A stretch of DNA of 64,000 nt from Bryobacter sp. CoA8 C33 (GCA_019931185.1 JAINDK010000020.1:23321-87320), one strand, 5' to 3'; shown: positions 44,026-54,181, counted from the first letter of the stretch. Translations and numbers: made by a program. Notes: generated from the sequence alone by a model not told the origin.

Positions 44026-44636
44026 CCACCGACCCGATGTTTTTGAAAATCCTGGCCCACCCTGTCTTTGTGAATCTGAACTTTCACATGCCAATGGTGG
44101 TCGATCTGTCGCACCCGCTGGTGATGCTGACCGGGGAGAATGGTGCGGGTAAGTCGACGCTGCTGCATTCGATCTATTACGCGATGAAGGGCGAGCAGAT
44201 CGACGGCTACATCTACCGCCTGGACACGGGCAAGCTCAAGCTGGGCAAGCCCTATCTGTTTGACGCCGAACAGCACAACCCGCGCATGCAGCTCGAGCTG
44301 TTTCAGGATAACCCGCAGATGGTCGAGTTTCTCCAGATGGCCAGCCACGGTCAGGTGATGCTGGCAATGTTCCGTGAGAACTTTCCCAGTCTGCCCGAGG
44401 GTACGATCCTGCTGCTCGACGAGCCCGAAATGGCACTCTCGTTCAGCAATCAGCAGCGGATCCTCAAGATGCTGCTCGAGCTAGTCGACCAGAAGAAATT
44501 CCGCATCATCTGCGCCACCCACTCGCCAGTGCTGATCGAGTCGCCGCATACCTACGTGATCAACCTCGACAACTACATCAACAAGAACGTAGCCGACCAG
44601 ACGATGGGCATCGAAGGGGCCAGCACGCTGCAGTAG
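44022..44636 (+). CDS. AAA/ABC-type ATPase (COG3910-like)
   Basis: A 204-residue P-loop ATPase starting at GTG 44022. Walker A is LTGENGAGKSTLL, Walker B is GTILLLDEPEMALS and a switch histidine lies in RIICATHSPVLIESP, the pattern of RecF/SMC-like stand-alone ATPases and of OLD-family proteins. The region between lacks a clear ABC signature; ASHGQVMLAMF is at that position and may serve instead. No nuclease or transmembrane domain is fused. It is coupled to the AbrB-like gene. Function is unknown; roles in stress response or phage defence are possible but unproven. Confidence 0.78.
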   Translation: MTTDPMFLKILAHPVFVNLNFHMPMVVDLSHPLVMLTGENGAGKSTLLHSIYYAMKGEQIDGYIYRLDTGKLKLGKPYLFDAEQHNPRMQLELFQDNPQMVEFLQMASHGQVMLAMFRENFPSLPEGTILLLDEPEMALSFSNQQRILKMLLELVDQKKFRIICATHSPVLIESPHTYVINLDNYINKNVADQTMGIEGASTLQ

Positions 44637-44653
44637 CCTGAGCGTGGACCGCC

Positions 44654-45487
44654 ATGGCCAGCAATGCTTATTCCGTTGAAGGGCTGAACGTGATGATCAC
44701 GGGTGCTGGCCGGGGTGTCGGCAAGCGTCTGGCAATCGGATTTGCTGCCCGCGGGGCCAAGGTGGGGCTGGTAGCGCGTACCGCCGCCGAGCTCGATCTG
44801 ACCGATCTCGAGATCAAGCACAATGGCGGGATCAGTCACAAGCTGGCGGCCGATGTGCGGGACTTCGAGCGCCTCAGCGGAGTAGTGGATCTGATGCGGC
44901 ACCGCCATGGCGCCCTGCACGTTTTGGTCTGCGCGGCGGCCATACAGGGCCCGATTGGGCCCTTTCATAAGACGACGATCAAGGCCTGGACCGACACGAT
45001 CGAAACCAACCTGATGGGCGTGGTGAACTGTTGCCGGGCCGTGGTGCCGAAGATGATCGAGAACCGCCGCGGCAAAATTATTCTCATGGCGGGCGGCGGC
45101 GCGGCGAGTCCCCGGCCCAATTTCACGGCTTACGCCTGCTCAAAGGCCGCCGTGGTCCGCTTTGCCGAATCGCTGGCCGAGGAACTGAGCGAGCACAACA
45201 TACAGGTCAACTCCATGTCGCCCGGGGGCACCTACACGAACATGACCGACGAGATCCTCAACGCCGGCGAGGCCGCCGGCTGGCGCGAGATCGAGGCGGC
45301 CGAAAAGGTGCAGCAAACCGGCGGCGTAAAGCCGGAGCGCCAGATTGACCTCGCCTGTTTTCTGGCGGCTCAGGCCTCGAACCATATCTCGGGCAAGTTC
45401 TTGCACGTGGACGACGACTGGCGCCGGCTCGAAAACGCGACGCTCGCGCCCGATCTGTTCACACTGCGGCGGCTCAAGAAGGCTTGA
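44654..45487 (+). CDS. short-chain dehydrogenase/reductase
   Basis: A 277-residue classical SDR oxidoreductase using NAD(P). The cofactor motif is ITGAGRGVGKRL (TGxxxGxG), the catalytic tyrosine and lysine are in YACSKAAVVRFAESLAEEL, and the NNAG-like segment is replaced by VCAAAIQG. The serine usual before the tyrosine is in the AGGGAASPRPNF segment. A C-terminal sequence after residue 230 (FLHVDDDWRRLENATL) replaces the common GG-D tail. It lies 17 bases after the ATPase stop and may be in the same transcript. Substrate unknown. Confidence 0.85.
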   Translation: MASNAYSVEGLNVMITGAGRGVGKRLAIGFAARGAKVGLVARTAAELDLTDLEIKHNGGISHKLAADVRDFERLSGVVDLMRHRHGALHVLVCAAAIQGPIGPFHKTTIKAWTDTIETNLMGVVNCCRAVVPKMIENRRGKIILMAGGGAASPRPNFTAYACSKAAVVRFAESLAEELSEHNIQVNSMSPGGTYTNMTDEILNAGEAAGWREIEAAEKVQQTGGVKPERQIDLACFLAAQASNHISGKFLHVDDDWRRLENATLAPDLFTLRRLKKA

Positions 45488-45525
45488 GCTAGAGCCGGGC
45501 AGGCGGGGGGGCTGCGCTAAACTGA

Positions 45526-48500
45526 ATGGATTGTATGATTTCACGTCGTTTTGTTGGTTTTTGGTTCTTTCTGGGTATGTTGTGGCTGGCGGAGGGCGTC
45601 TGGGGGCAAAGCGAGTTTCGTTTTTCGAGTGGCGGCACGGTGCGCCGCTACCGGCTGTCTCCTGACGAAGTCGCGGTTCGTACCGAAGAACCCGGTTCGG
45701 TGAAGACGCTATCCAAGCGCTTGGGTGAGCTGGGCTCGGTGGTATCGGTACGCCCGATTCAGGGAGGGACGCTGGTTGTGAAAGGAATCAGCGGACGGCC
45801 GGGAATTCGCCCAGGATGGCAGGCCCCGCGTGGCGCCGTGGTAGCGCCTATTTTCTACGACCTCGAGGAGTTGCCCTCACCCGAACGCCTGTCGGCCATG
45901 GGAGAGGCGGCGCGGGAAGAGCGATTACGGTCGGCGATGCGAATCGTCACGCCCCGGCTGCACCTGCGCCTCGAGACCGACGCTGATTGGGAGTCGATCC
46001 AGCCGACGGGGCCGTTGAGCCGGACCAAGAGCCTGATGCCGGGTTGGACGGTGGTGAACTACGCGGATGCCTTTGCCGCGCTGGCCGCTATTGAGTGGCT
46101 GGCCGCCCAGGGCAAGATTGATTTTTCGCCTGTCTTCTCTCGTTTCTTGAGCAAGAAACAGGCGCTGGCGCGCCAGGTGAATGACCCGCTGTTCCAGAAC
46201 CAGTGGCATCTGGCTACGCAGGGCGTAAACCTGTCGATGGGAAACACCTGGGATACCTATACCGGCCGCGGCATCAACATTGCCGTCGTCGACGACGGCT
46301 TGGACGTGGCGCATGAGGACTTCGCGGGCAATGCCTACCCATTGGGCGGCAATTACCATCGGAATTTTCGTGGCGGGGATCCGGACGACCCGACGCCGAG
46401 GGCGGCCGACGAGAGCCATGGGACCAGTTGCGCCGGGCTCCTCGCGGCGCGTGGGTTTAACAACCTCGGGTTAGTGGGGGTGGCGCCATTGGCGCGGCTG
46501 ATGGGTTTGCGTTTAATCGGAGAAGACGCGGCCGACGATGCGGCGGCCGCGGCGCTCTTGTGGCAGCCGGAAGGGATTGTCACCCATATCTCGAGTAACA
46601 GTTGGGGCCCGTCGGACGATGGCGCCGACGCGGGACGGATGTCGGAGTGGCAGGCGCAGGCGCTCGAGGCCGGGACAACCCTGGGACGCGACGGCCGCGG
46701 GATTGTCTATGTAATTTCCGCCGGCAACGGTCGCGGCGAAGACGATAACTCCAGCTACGACGACTTCTCCAGTTCACGCTACGCGATCCAGGTCTGCGCG
46801 GTCAACAAGAACGGCGAACAGAGCTCCTACAGCGAGAGCGGCATGGCACTGGCGCTCTGTGCTTTAGGCGGAGAGATGGCCCCTCCTGACCAGATGTGGA
46901 CGACGAACAACATGGGGCCGGAGGCCCTGGCGCTTCTGCGCGAGAACGCGCCAACATCGAAGGCTCCGGTCAATTATACGGACGGGTTCAACGGGACCTC
47001 GGCTGCGGCGCCGCAGGTGAGCGGGGCGGCGGCGCTCATGCTCGAGCGCAACCCGAACCTGGGCTATCGCGATGTCAAGGAAATCTTGCTGCGGAGTGCG
47101 CGGCGCGACCAGCTGAAGGACGGCGACGAGTTTACGGCCAACTCCGCGGGGTTTTCCTTCAGCCACTCGTTTGGAGCGGGGCTGCTCAACGTCAATAGCG
47201 CCGTCGAACTGGCTGGGGTGTGGAAAAACCTTGAGGCCGTGGAGGGCATCGAAGCGACGGCCGAAGGTCCGCTCGAGATTGTCGAAGGCGGTGAGAACGG
47301 CGCGGTCTTTGAGTTCGATCTGTCAGGCGGCGATGCGCTGCGGGTGGAGCACGTCGAGATTGTGGTCGACGCCGAGCATCCGGTGCGGGGCGAGGTCAAT
47401 TTTGAGATTCAGGGCCCGTCGGGTATGTCCAGCATGGCCGACCGGCGTCCGAAGGATCAGGGCAGTAACTTTACCAATTACCGCTTCACCTCGACCCGGC
47501 ACTGGGGCGAGAGGAGCGATGGGGTGTGGAAGGTAACGGTGGCGGACACCGAGGAGAATGGCAAGACCGGGGTGGTCAAACAGGTGACGCTGCGGATCTT
47601 CGGCACGCGCCTGCGGACTGTCTCGAATGCCGATCTGTCGATTGCCTCGGTAACGGCGCCAGCCACAGCAAACGTGGGGCAGAGCGTGACTTTCACCGCC
47701 GCTGTCCGCAATACCGGATCGGGCGCGGCAGCGGCCTTCCGGGTGGGCCTTTACCTGTCCCCGAACCCAACCATCACAACGGCCGACACGCGGATCGGGA
47801 CTTGCAGCTATACGACCTTGGCGGCGCGGGCGAGCGCGAACTGCACCGTAACGGCAGCCCTTCCGGCGGCAGTTCGGGCGGGTGAGTATTTTGTCGGCGC
47901 TCTCGCCGACGACACCGATCAGATTACCGAGATCAACGAGATCAACAACATCGCCATGGCCGCGAACCGGTTGACGGTGCGGGTCGCCCCGGCAGTGGAT
48001 CTGATTGTTTCCGATGGCAGCGCCCCGACCAGCGCTTCGCCGGGACAGAACGTATCCGTATCGGTGGAGGTGACGAATCAGGGCACGGGGGTGGCAGGCG
48101 CCTTCCGGGTCGGATTCTATGTCTCGCTCCGTCCGGCACTGACGGCAACGGACACGCGCTTGGGCACCTGCGCGTTTAGCTCCCTGGCGGCGGGCGCCAA
48201 GGCTACTTGTTCCGTCGTGGTGACGATCCCGGCAAATCTCGCGCTCGGGCAATACACCGCTGGGGCGATCGTGGATGATCTGAATCAAGTAGCCGAGACC
48301 AACGAGACGAATAACGTCGGGCTGGCGCCGAATCCGTTGACGATCGGACGGCAGACGATGCCCGACCTGATCATCACCGACGGCAGTGCTCCAGCGACGG
48401 GAACCGCGGGACAACCGGTGCGGATCACGGTGGAGATCCAGAATCAGGGAACAGCAGCGGCGGGCGCTTTCCGCTTGGGTACTTATCTGTCGGTCGATTC

Positions 48501-49086
48501 GGTGATCACGCGTACCGACATACAGATTGGAACCTGTAACTTCCCGGGCCTGGCCGTGGACGCCTCTTCGACCTGCGGCGGAAACGTCACCCTGCCCGCG
48601 ACTCTCGCTCCTGGCACTTACTACGTGGGCGCCATCGTGGACGATACCGACCAAGTCAGGGAATCTGACGAGAACAACAATACGGTGCTGGCGCCGAACC
48701 AGATGGTGGTAGCGCGGGCGGCGGCGGCGGATCTGACTGTCGTGGGCTTGACCGCGCCGGACACGGTGACAGCCGGAGACCGTCCGAACATCACATCTTC
48801 GATCCGCAATCAGGGTACGGCCGATGCGGGCGCGTTCCGGCTGGGTTACTACCTGTCGACCGATGCGACGATCACGACCGCCGACATTCCGTTGGGCACA
48901 TGCTCGTATACGGGGCTGGCGGCCGGGGCGAACAGCGGTTGTGCCGGTCCGCTTTTGTTCCCGGCTTCACTGACACCGGGCCGTTATTACCTGGGCGTGA
49001 TTGTGGACGATCTGAACCAGGTGACGGAGTCGAATGAGGCGAACAACACGCGGGCGACGGCGGGCCTGATCACGTTACAGCGCTAA
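45526..49086 (+). CDS. secreted kexin-like serine protease with P domain and four CARDB repeats
   Basis: A 1186-residue extracellular protease. A signal peptide (FVGFWFFLGMLWLAEGVWG) and a propeptide precede an S8 catalytic domain with Asp in INIAVVDDGLDVAHED, His in DESHGTSCAGLL and Ser in GFNGTSAAAPQVSGAAALM. A proprotein-convertase P domain follows (about 565-690), with ERSDGVWKVTVADTEENGKT, making the layout kexin/furin-like (S8B). Four CARDB (cell-adhesion) repeats then extend to the C-terminus. ATG 45535 is an alternative start three codons later. The gene stands alone, with no visible partner. Export by Sec is likely; CARDB repeats suggest surface or substrate binding. Confidence 0.9.
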   Translation: MDCMISRRFVGFWFFLGMLWLAEGVWGQSEFRFSSGGTVRRYRLSPDEVAVRTEEPGSVKTLSKRLGELGSVVSVRPIQGGTLVVKGISGRPGIRPGWQAPRGAVVAPIFYDLEELPSPERLSAMGEAAREERLRSAMRIVTPRLHLRLETDADWESIQPTGPLSRTKSLMPGWTVVNYADAFAALAAIEWLAAQGKIDFSPVFSRFLSKKQALARQVNDPLFQNQWHLATQGVNLSMGNTWDTYTGRGINIAVVDDGLDVAHEDFAGNAYPLGGNYHRNFRGGDPDDPTPRAADESHGTSCAGLLAARGFNNLGLVGVAPLARLMGLRLIGEDAADDAAAAALLWQPEGIVTHISSNSWGPSDDGADAGRMSEWQAQALEAGTTLGRDGRGIVYVISAGNGRGEDDNSSYDDFSSSRYAIQVCAVNKNGEQSSYSESGMALALCALGGEMAPPDQMWTTNNMGPEALALLRENAPTSKAPVNYTDGFNGTSAAAPQVSGAAALMLERNPNLGYRDVKEILLRSARRDQLKDGDEFTANSAGFSFSHSFGAGLLNVNSAVELAGVWKNLEAVEGIEATAEGPLEIVEGGENGAVFEFDLSGGDALRVEHVEIVVDAEHPVRGEVNFEIQGPSGMSSMADRRPKDQGSNFTNYRFTSTRHWGERSDGVWKVTVADTEENGKTGVVKQVTLRIFGTRLRTVSNADLSIASVTAPATANVGQSVTFTAAVRNTGSGAAAAFRVGLYLSPNPTITTADTRIGTCSYTTLAARASANCTVTAALPAAVRAGEYFVGALADDTDQITEINEINNIAMAANRLTVRVAPAVDLIVSDGSAPTSASPGQNVSVSVEVTNQGTGVAGAFRVGFYVSLRPALTATDTRLGTCAFSSLAAGAKATCSVVVTIPANLALGQYTAGAIVDDLNQVAETNETNNVGLAPNPLTIGRQTMPDLIITDGSAPATGTAGQPVRITVEIQNQGTAAAGAFRLGTYLSVDSVITRTDIQIGTCNFPGLAVDASSTCGGNVTLPATLAPGTYYVGAIVDDTDQVRESDENNNTVLAPNQMVVARAAAADLTVVGLTAPDTVTAGDRPNITSSIRNQGTADAGAFRLGYYLSTDATITTADIPLGTCSYTGLAAGANSGCAGPLLFPASLTPGRYYLGVIVDDLNQVTESNEANNTRATAGLITLQR
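47626..49083 (+). repeat. four CARDB repeats of 366 bases
   Basis: Corresponding Asp codons of the four units (ADL, VDL, PDL, ADL) lie at 47632, 47998, 48364 and 48730, an exact 366-base (122-residue) period. Each unit contains RVGxY-like, GTCxFxxLA and ...YxxGAIVDDxxQVxExNExNN segments. The exact spacing without length changes suggests recent duplication or strong structural constraint, though the sequences have diverged. Confidence 0.85.
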
Positions 49087-49099
49087 GGCCGGGCCGGAG

Positions 49100-49918
49100 T
49101 CAGCCCTCGAGCGGGGCAAAGCCGACGACGCTGATACCGGCTTTGTCGGCGGCGGCCAGCAGGGCGCCGCGGTCGAGCAGGAGAGTGCGGCCGGCATCCA
49201 CGGCGAGCGTGCGGGCACGGCATTCTTTCATGACTTCGATGGTCGTGGGGCCCGTAACGGGCACATCAAAGAGAAGGTGTTTGCGGCGGCGGGAGACCTT
49301 GACGAGAGTGAGATCCTTACCGTTGACGAGCGAGGCGGCGCGGCGCAGCATGGCGTCGGTGCCCTCCATGGCCTCGACGGCGACACAGGCCTGATCGGCA
49401 ACGGCAACGCTCTGGCCAATGTCATGGCCGGCGACGAGGTTTGCGATCTCACGGCCATAGGCGATATTGGCTTCCTGATCGCGGCTGGGCTTGTGCTTGC
49501 CCATGGGGCCGGGGCTGGCCAGCAGGCTGGTCAGAAACAGGGTGGAGGGAACGAGCTCGATCTGTTCACTGCGCAGCTCGTCGACGACGGCGCCGATGAG
49601 GGAATCGGTGTTTTTGGTGGCGAGGCGGCCGAGAAGCTTGAGCAGGCGCCAGTCGGGCGTGATGGCCGAGAAGATGCTGGCGTGTTTGACTTGGCCGACC
49701 ATCATGACCTGGGTGAGGTTTTCCTGGTGGAGGCCGTCGATGAGCTTGGACAGGGCGCCGAGAGAGATCCAGTGGGTGCGGACGGCAAGGGAGGCGACGA
49801 TCGGGTCGGCTTCTTCCTTGATGGCGAAGGCGACGACTTCGTCGCCCTGGCGGCGGGCGGCCTCGAGGGCCAGCACGGGAAAGCGGCCATTGCCGCAGAT
49901 CATGGCGTAGCGGGCCAT
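49100..49918 (-). CDS. lpxI: UDP-2,3-diacylglucosamine diphosphatase LpxI
   Basis: A 272-residue LpxI (DUF1009), which hydrolyses UDP-2,3-diacylglucosamine to lipid X in lipid A synthesis and replaces LpxH. It begins MARYAMICGNGRFPVLALEA and contains MMVGQVKHASIFSAI, PSTLFLTSLLASPGPMG and AMEGTDAMLRRAASL, matching LpxI. It starts one base after lpxA, third in the fabZ-lpxA-lpxI set. Together these indicate an LPS-bearing outer membrane. Confidence 0.9.
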   Translation of the reverse strand: MARYAMICGNGRFPVLALEAARRQGDEVVAFAIKEEADPIVASLAVRTHWISLGALSKLIDGLHQENLTQVMMVGQVKHASIFSAITPDWRLLKLLGRLATKNTDSLIGAVVDELRSEQIELVPSTLFLTSLLASPGPMGKHKPSRDQEANIAYGREIANLVAGHDIGQSVAVADQACVAVEAMEGTDAMLRRAASLVNGKDLTLVKVSRRRKHLLFDVPVTGPTTIEVMKECRARTLAVDAGRTLLLDRGALLAAADKAGISVVGFAPLEG

Positions 49919-49919
49919 C

Positions 49920-50699
49920 TTACTTGACGAAGCCGCGCTCGGAGGAGCGGATGAAGTCGAGCAGCTCTTCGCGCTCGGCCGTGTCGGCGACTTCGGCGCG
50001 GATGCGCTCGACGGCGCGCGAGGTATTGAGCTTCTTGTCGCGCAGGAGGCGGAAGCACTGGTGCAGGGCGTGTATGTGATCGGGCGGAAAGCCGCGGCGC
50101 TCGAGGCCGACTTTATTGACGTCGTAGAGCTTGATGTCGCGGCCGGAACCGGTAGTGAGCGAGAAGGGCAGCACGTCCTGAACGACGACGGAGAAGCCGC
50201 CGATCATCGAGTGGCGGCCGATGCGGCAGAACTGGTGTACGGCGGAGTGGGCGCTGATGACGGCCCAATCGCCGATGGTGACATGGCCGGCGAAGGTGAC
50301 CCCATTCGAGAGGACGCAATGGCTGCCAAGCTGTACGTCATGGGCGATATGGCAGTAGGCGAGCAGGGAGTTGTCGTCGCCGATGCGGGTATGGAGGCCG
50401 CCACCCTCGGTACCGCGGTGAATGGAGACGAACTCGCGGATCCGATTGCCGTTGCCGATGGTGGTGTAGGCGCGCTCGCCACGGTACTTGAGATCCTGGC
50501 TGGCGACGCCGACGGTGGCATAGGGGTAGAAGAGGTTGTCTTCACCGATAACGGTCGGGCCTTCGGCATAGACATGAGCCATCAGGCGCGTGCGGGCGCC
50601 GATCTGGACCTCGGGGCCAACGACGCAATAAGGACCGATCTCGGCGGTGGGATCAATCTCGGCGCGGGAGTCGACGATGGCCGAGGGATGAATGGGCAT
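49920..50699 (-). CDS. lpxA: UDP-N-acetylglucosamine acyltransferase LpxA
   Basis: A 259-residue left-handed beta-helix acyltransferase catalysing the first step of lipid A synthesis, transfer of a 3-hydroxyacyl group from ACP to UDP-GlcNAc. Hexapeptide repeats occupy residues 1-185 (HPSAIVDSRAEIDPTAEIGP; CHIAHDVQLGSHCVLSNG, with the catalytic-type histidine in YCHIAHD). The C-terminal helical domain contains RRGFPPDHIHALHQCFRLL. Spacing to fabZ is 11 bases and to lpxI 1 base. Chain-length specificity cannot be read by eye. Confidence 0.95.
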   Translation of the reverse strand: MPIHPSAIVDSRAEIDPTAEIGPYCVVGPEVQIGARTRLMAHVYAEGPTVIGEDNLFYPYATVGVASQDLKYRGERAYTTIGNGNRIREFVSIHRGTEGGGLHTRIGDDNSLLAYCHIAHDVQLGSHCVLSNGVTFAGHVTIGDWAVISAHSAVHQFCRIGRHSMIGGFSVVVQDVLPFSLTTGSGRDIKLYDVNKVGLERRGFPPDHIHALHQCFRLLRDKKLNTSRAVERIRAEVADTAEREELLDFIRSSERGFVK

Positions 50700-50710
50700 A
50701 GCCGGGAGGC

Positions 50711-51154
50711 CTAGAGGCCGCCTTTGTCACGGAGGACGCACATGACGGTGCACTCGGCGACGAGGTCGCCGTTGACGCGGGCTTCGCCCTTCATCTTGGC
50801 AACGGAGGCGCGCTTGGAGATGACGGTCATCTCGACGCGCAACTGGTCACCGGGGATGACCGGCTTGCGGAACTTGGCTTCTTCGATGGTGGTGAGCAGG
50901 ACGACTTTGTTTTTGCGGTCGGGGATCTGGCTGAGCACGAGCACGCCGGCGGTTTGGGCCATGCACTCGACGATGAGCACGCCGGGCATGACGGGGAAGT
51001 CGGGAAAGTGGCCCTGGAAGTGGGGCTCGGTGGCGGTGACATTCTTGAGGCCGACAACGCGGGTAGCCTCGAGTTCGACGATGCGATCGACGAGAAGAAG
51101 CGGGTAGCGGTGCGGAAGAATGTCCTGAATTTCGACAACGTTCAGTTCAGGCAT
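50711..51154 (-). CDS. fabZ: 3-hydroxyacyl-ACP dehydratase FabZ
   Basis: A 147-residue hotdog-fold dehydratase that removes water from 3-hydroxyacyl-ACP in fatty-acid elongation. HRYPLLLVDRIVELE and FQGHFPDFPVMPGVLIVEC include the catalytic histidine and glutamate (HFP...E). The C-terminal ARVNGDLVAECTVMCVL strand is typical. It is the first gene of the lipid A set and competes with LpxA for the same substrate, which explains their pairing. It diverges from the M20 peptidase gene with a 24-base gap. Confidence 0.95.
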   Translation of the reverse strand: MPELNVVEIQDILPHRYPLLLVDRIVELEATRVVGLKNVTATEPHFQGHFPDFPVMPGVLIVECMAQTAGVLVLSQIPDRKNKVVLLTTIEEAKFRKPVIPGDQLRVEMTVISKRASVAKMKGEARVNGDLVAECTVMCVLRDKGGL

Positions 51155-51178
51155 GCAAACTAGGTATTATAACCGCCA

Positions 51179-52318
51179 ATGGATCCTATCCTTGCCTCGA
51201 TCGGGGCCAAACAAGAAGAACTGCTCGCGTTTGTGCGCGAGATGGTGAACATCGAGACGCCGAGTGGCGATGAAGCGGGCATCACGCAGTTCGCGGAATT
51301 GCTCGAGGCGCGGCTGGCCGGCATCGCGCGGGTGAAGCGCGTGGCGGCCAAGGGACTGGGGCCGCATCTGCTGGTGGAGTTTGATCTACCGGGCAAGCGC
51401 AAGCAGGGGCGGATCCTCGGTCTGGCGCACTCAGACACGGTGCATCCGCGGGGGACGCTCGAGCGTTTTCCGTTTGCGATCCGCGGGGGGCGGGCTTATG
51501 GGCCGGGGGCGCTCGACATCAAGGGGGGCATTGCGTTGTTTGTGTACGCGGCGCGGGCCTTGCGGGAGCTGAACATACCGGTGCGGCGCCAGGTGGTGTT
51601 GCAGATCAACAGCGATGAAGAGATCGGCTCGGACAGCTCGCGGGCGCTGACGGAGAAGATGGCGCGGGGGGCGGCGGCGGTGCTGGTGGTGGAGCCGGGC
51701 ACGGGGCTTACGGGCAAGCTGAAGACATCACGCAAGGGCACGGGAGACTTTACGGTACGGGTAAAGGGGGTGGCCTCGCACGCGGGGGTAGACTTTGGCG
51801 CGGGGGCGAGCGCGATTGTTGAGCTGGCGCGGCAGATCGAGGTGATCGCGGGCTTTACCGATTTGAGCAAGGGCATCACGGTGAACCCAGGCGTAGTAAG
51901 GGGGGGGACGCGGACCAACGTGGTGGCGGCGGAGGCTGAGGTGGGCGTCGACCTACGCATCGCGCGGCTGAAGGACTTTGCCGGGCTCGAGCGGAAGTTC
52001 CGGCGGCTGAAGCCCTTCGACAAGCGGTGCACGCTCGAGGTGGAGGGCGGGCTGAACCGGCCACCAATGGAGCGGACGCGCGCGATCGGCGAGCTGTTCG
52101 GGCTGGCGCGGAAGCTGGCCTGGGAGATGGAAGTGGCGATTGAGGAATCGGCGACCGGAGGCGGCTCGGACGGCAACTTCACGGCGGCGCTGGGGGTGCC
52201 GACGCTCGACGGGCTGGGCTGTGTGGGGGAGGGGGCGCATACGCTGCACGAGAATTTTCTGGTGGAGCGGGTACCGGACCGGGCGGCGTTGCTGGCCAAG
52301 CTATTGGCGGCGCTCTAA
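51179..52318 (+). CDS. M20 family metallopeptidase
   Basis: A 379-residue M20 peptidase (glutamate carboxypeptidase/CPG2-like) with a two-zinc site: HSDTVHPRG gives the first histidine and aspartate, GALDIKGG the bridging aspartate, and SDEEIGSDSS the Glu-Glu pair. A dimerisation domain (about 175-285) contains GVASHAGVDFGAGASAI. The C-terminal histidine ligand is likely in GAHTLHENF. No signal peptide is seen, so it is probably cytoplasmic. It lies 73 bases before lysS. Substrate uncertain. Confidence 0.88.
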   Translation: MDPILASIGAKQEELLAFVREMVNIETPSGDEAGITQFAELLEARLAGIARVKRVAAKGLGPHLLVEFDLPGKRKQGRILGLAHSDTVHPRGTLERFPFAIRGGRAYGPGALDIKGGIALFVYAARALRELNIPVRRQVVLQINSDEEIGSDSSRALTEKMARGAAAVLVVEPGTGLTGKLKTSRKGTGDFTVRVKGVASHAGVDFGAGASAIVELARQIEVIAGFTDLSKGITVNPGVVRGGTRTNVVAAEAEVGVDLRIARLKDFAGLERKFRRLKPFDKRCTLEVEGGLNRPPMERTRAIGELFGLARKLAWEMEVAIEESATGGGSDGNFTAALGVPTLDGLGCVGEGAHTLHENFLVERVPDRAALLAKLLAAL

Positions 52319-52391
52319 GAGGGTTTAGACTGAAGGGGAGGAGCGCGCGAGCGCTCTTTGCCTTCATCGCTTCCAACCTGAGGTAGAAACC

Positions 52392-54181
52392 TTGTCGAAT
52401 TTGCCGCTGGCCGCCATTCGTGGCGTGCGTCTTGAGAAGATTGCGTCCTTGCGCGAGCTGGGCCTGAATCCGTTTCCGGCCAAGAGCCATCGCACGCACC
52501 AGACGGTGGCGATTCGCGACAACTACGAGGGGCACGAGGGCCAGGTGTGCACGATCGCGGGGCGGCTGATGAGTTGGCGCAAGATGGGCGGCATGGCGTT
52601 TGGCCACGTGCAGGACATGACAGGGCAATTGCAGATCGCGCTGCGGCGGGGCGAGATGGCGGCGACGGACGCGGCGGCGGGGACGCTCGGCTACGAGAAC
52701 CTGAATCTGCTGGACGTGGGCGACATTGTGGAGTGCACGGGCAAGGTAGGCAAGACGAAGACGGGGGAAATCTCGATTCTGGCCGACAGTGTGCGGATCC
52801 TGACGAAGAGTCTGCGGCCGTTTCCAGATGTGCACTTCGGGATCAAGGACCGGGAGATTTTGCTGCGGAAGCGTTATCTGGACACGACGTTGAACCCGGC
52901 CAACCGGGTGCACTTCGAGCAGATCTCGGAGATGTTGTTTGAGATCCGGCGGTTTCTGAACAGCCGGGGCTTTCTCGAGTTCAACACGCCGATCATACAG
53001 AGCCAGTATGGCGGGGGGACGGCGAAGCCGTTTATCGCGCATGTGAACGCGCTCTCGACGGACATGTATCTGGCGATCTCGCATGAGCTGTACTTGAAGC
53101 GGCTGATCACGGCGGGCTTTGACAAGGTGTTCGTGATCGGGCGGCACTTCCGCAACGAGGGGATCGACCGGAGCCATCATCCGGAGTTTGTGATGCTCGA
53201 GACGATGACGGCCTATGAGAACTACGAGTACAACATGGGGCTGATCGAGGATCTGTTCCGGCATGTGGCGACGTCGGTGTTCCGGCGGACGGTTTTCACG
53301 GTGAAGGGCCATGAGGTGGACTTTGCGAACGCTTGGCCGCGGGTGAAGATGGTGGACGCGGTGAAGGCGGCGACGGGGTTTGACTTTTCGACGATGGCAA
53401 CGGTGGCGGAGGCGAACGAGGCGCTGGTGAGCCTGGGGGTGAAGGAGGCGCAGCCGACGATCGGCAATGCGCTGGTGCGGGCGTTTGAAGAGAAGGTAGA
53501 GAAGACGCTGATCCAGCCGACGTTCATCTACGGGCATCCGATCGAGATCTCACCGTTGGCCAAGCCGATGCAGGACGACCCGCGGTATGTGGAGCGGTTT
53601 GAGATCTTCATCGCGGGGATGGAGTGCGGCGACAACTGGAGCGAGCAGAACGATCCGGTGCAGTTGCTCGAGACGTGGAAGAAGGCGTTTCGGCCGGAGG
53701 ACCGGGACGAGGGCGAGTTTCATCCACTGGACTATGACTTCATCGAGACGCTGGAGCATGCGATGCCGCCGACGACGGGGATCGGGCCGGGGCTTGAGCG
53801 GATGGCGATGATCTTCACGGGCAAGGAAGACATCTATGACGTGATCTTCTTTCCGCTGATGAAGCCGCATCTGGGGGAAGTGAACAAGGTGATCTACGAG
53901 GTGAGCGAAGAGGAGACGGACCAGAGGAAGGTGGACCTGTTGCTGACGGCCGAGGAGTTTGCGGAGTGGTTGGCGCAGGGGCGGCTGAGGCCGCGGGGGG
54001 CGGCGGTGGCGCTGACGCCGGTGGAGACGGAATGGGAAGGCGTGAAGCTGAAGCACTATGAGATCACGGGCTTGTCGAATGGCGGCAAGGTAACGGTGAG
54101 AGGAGCGGACGTGAGTCTGCTGATCAGCGAGAGCTTTTCGGGGGTGGAGCTGAAGGTGCGGCCGGCGCGGCGGGCGGACGG

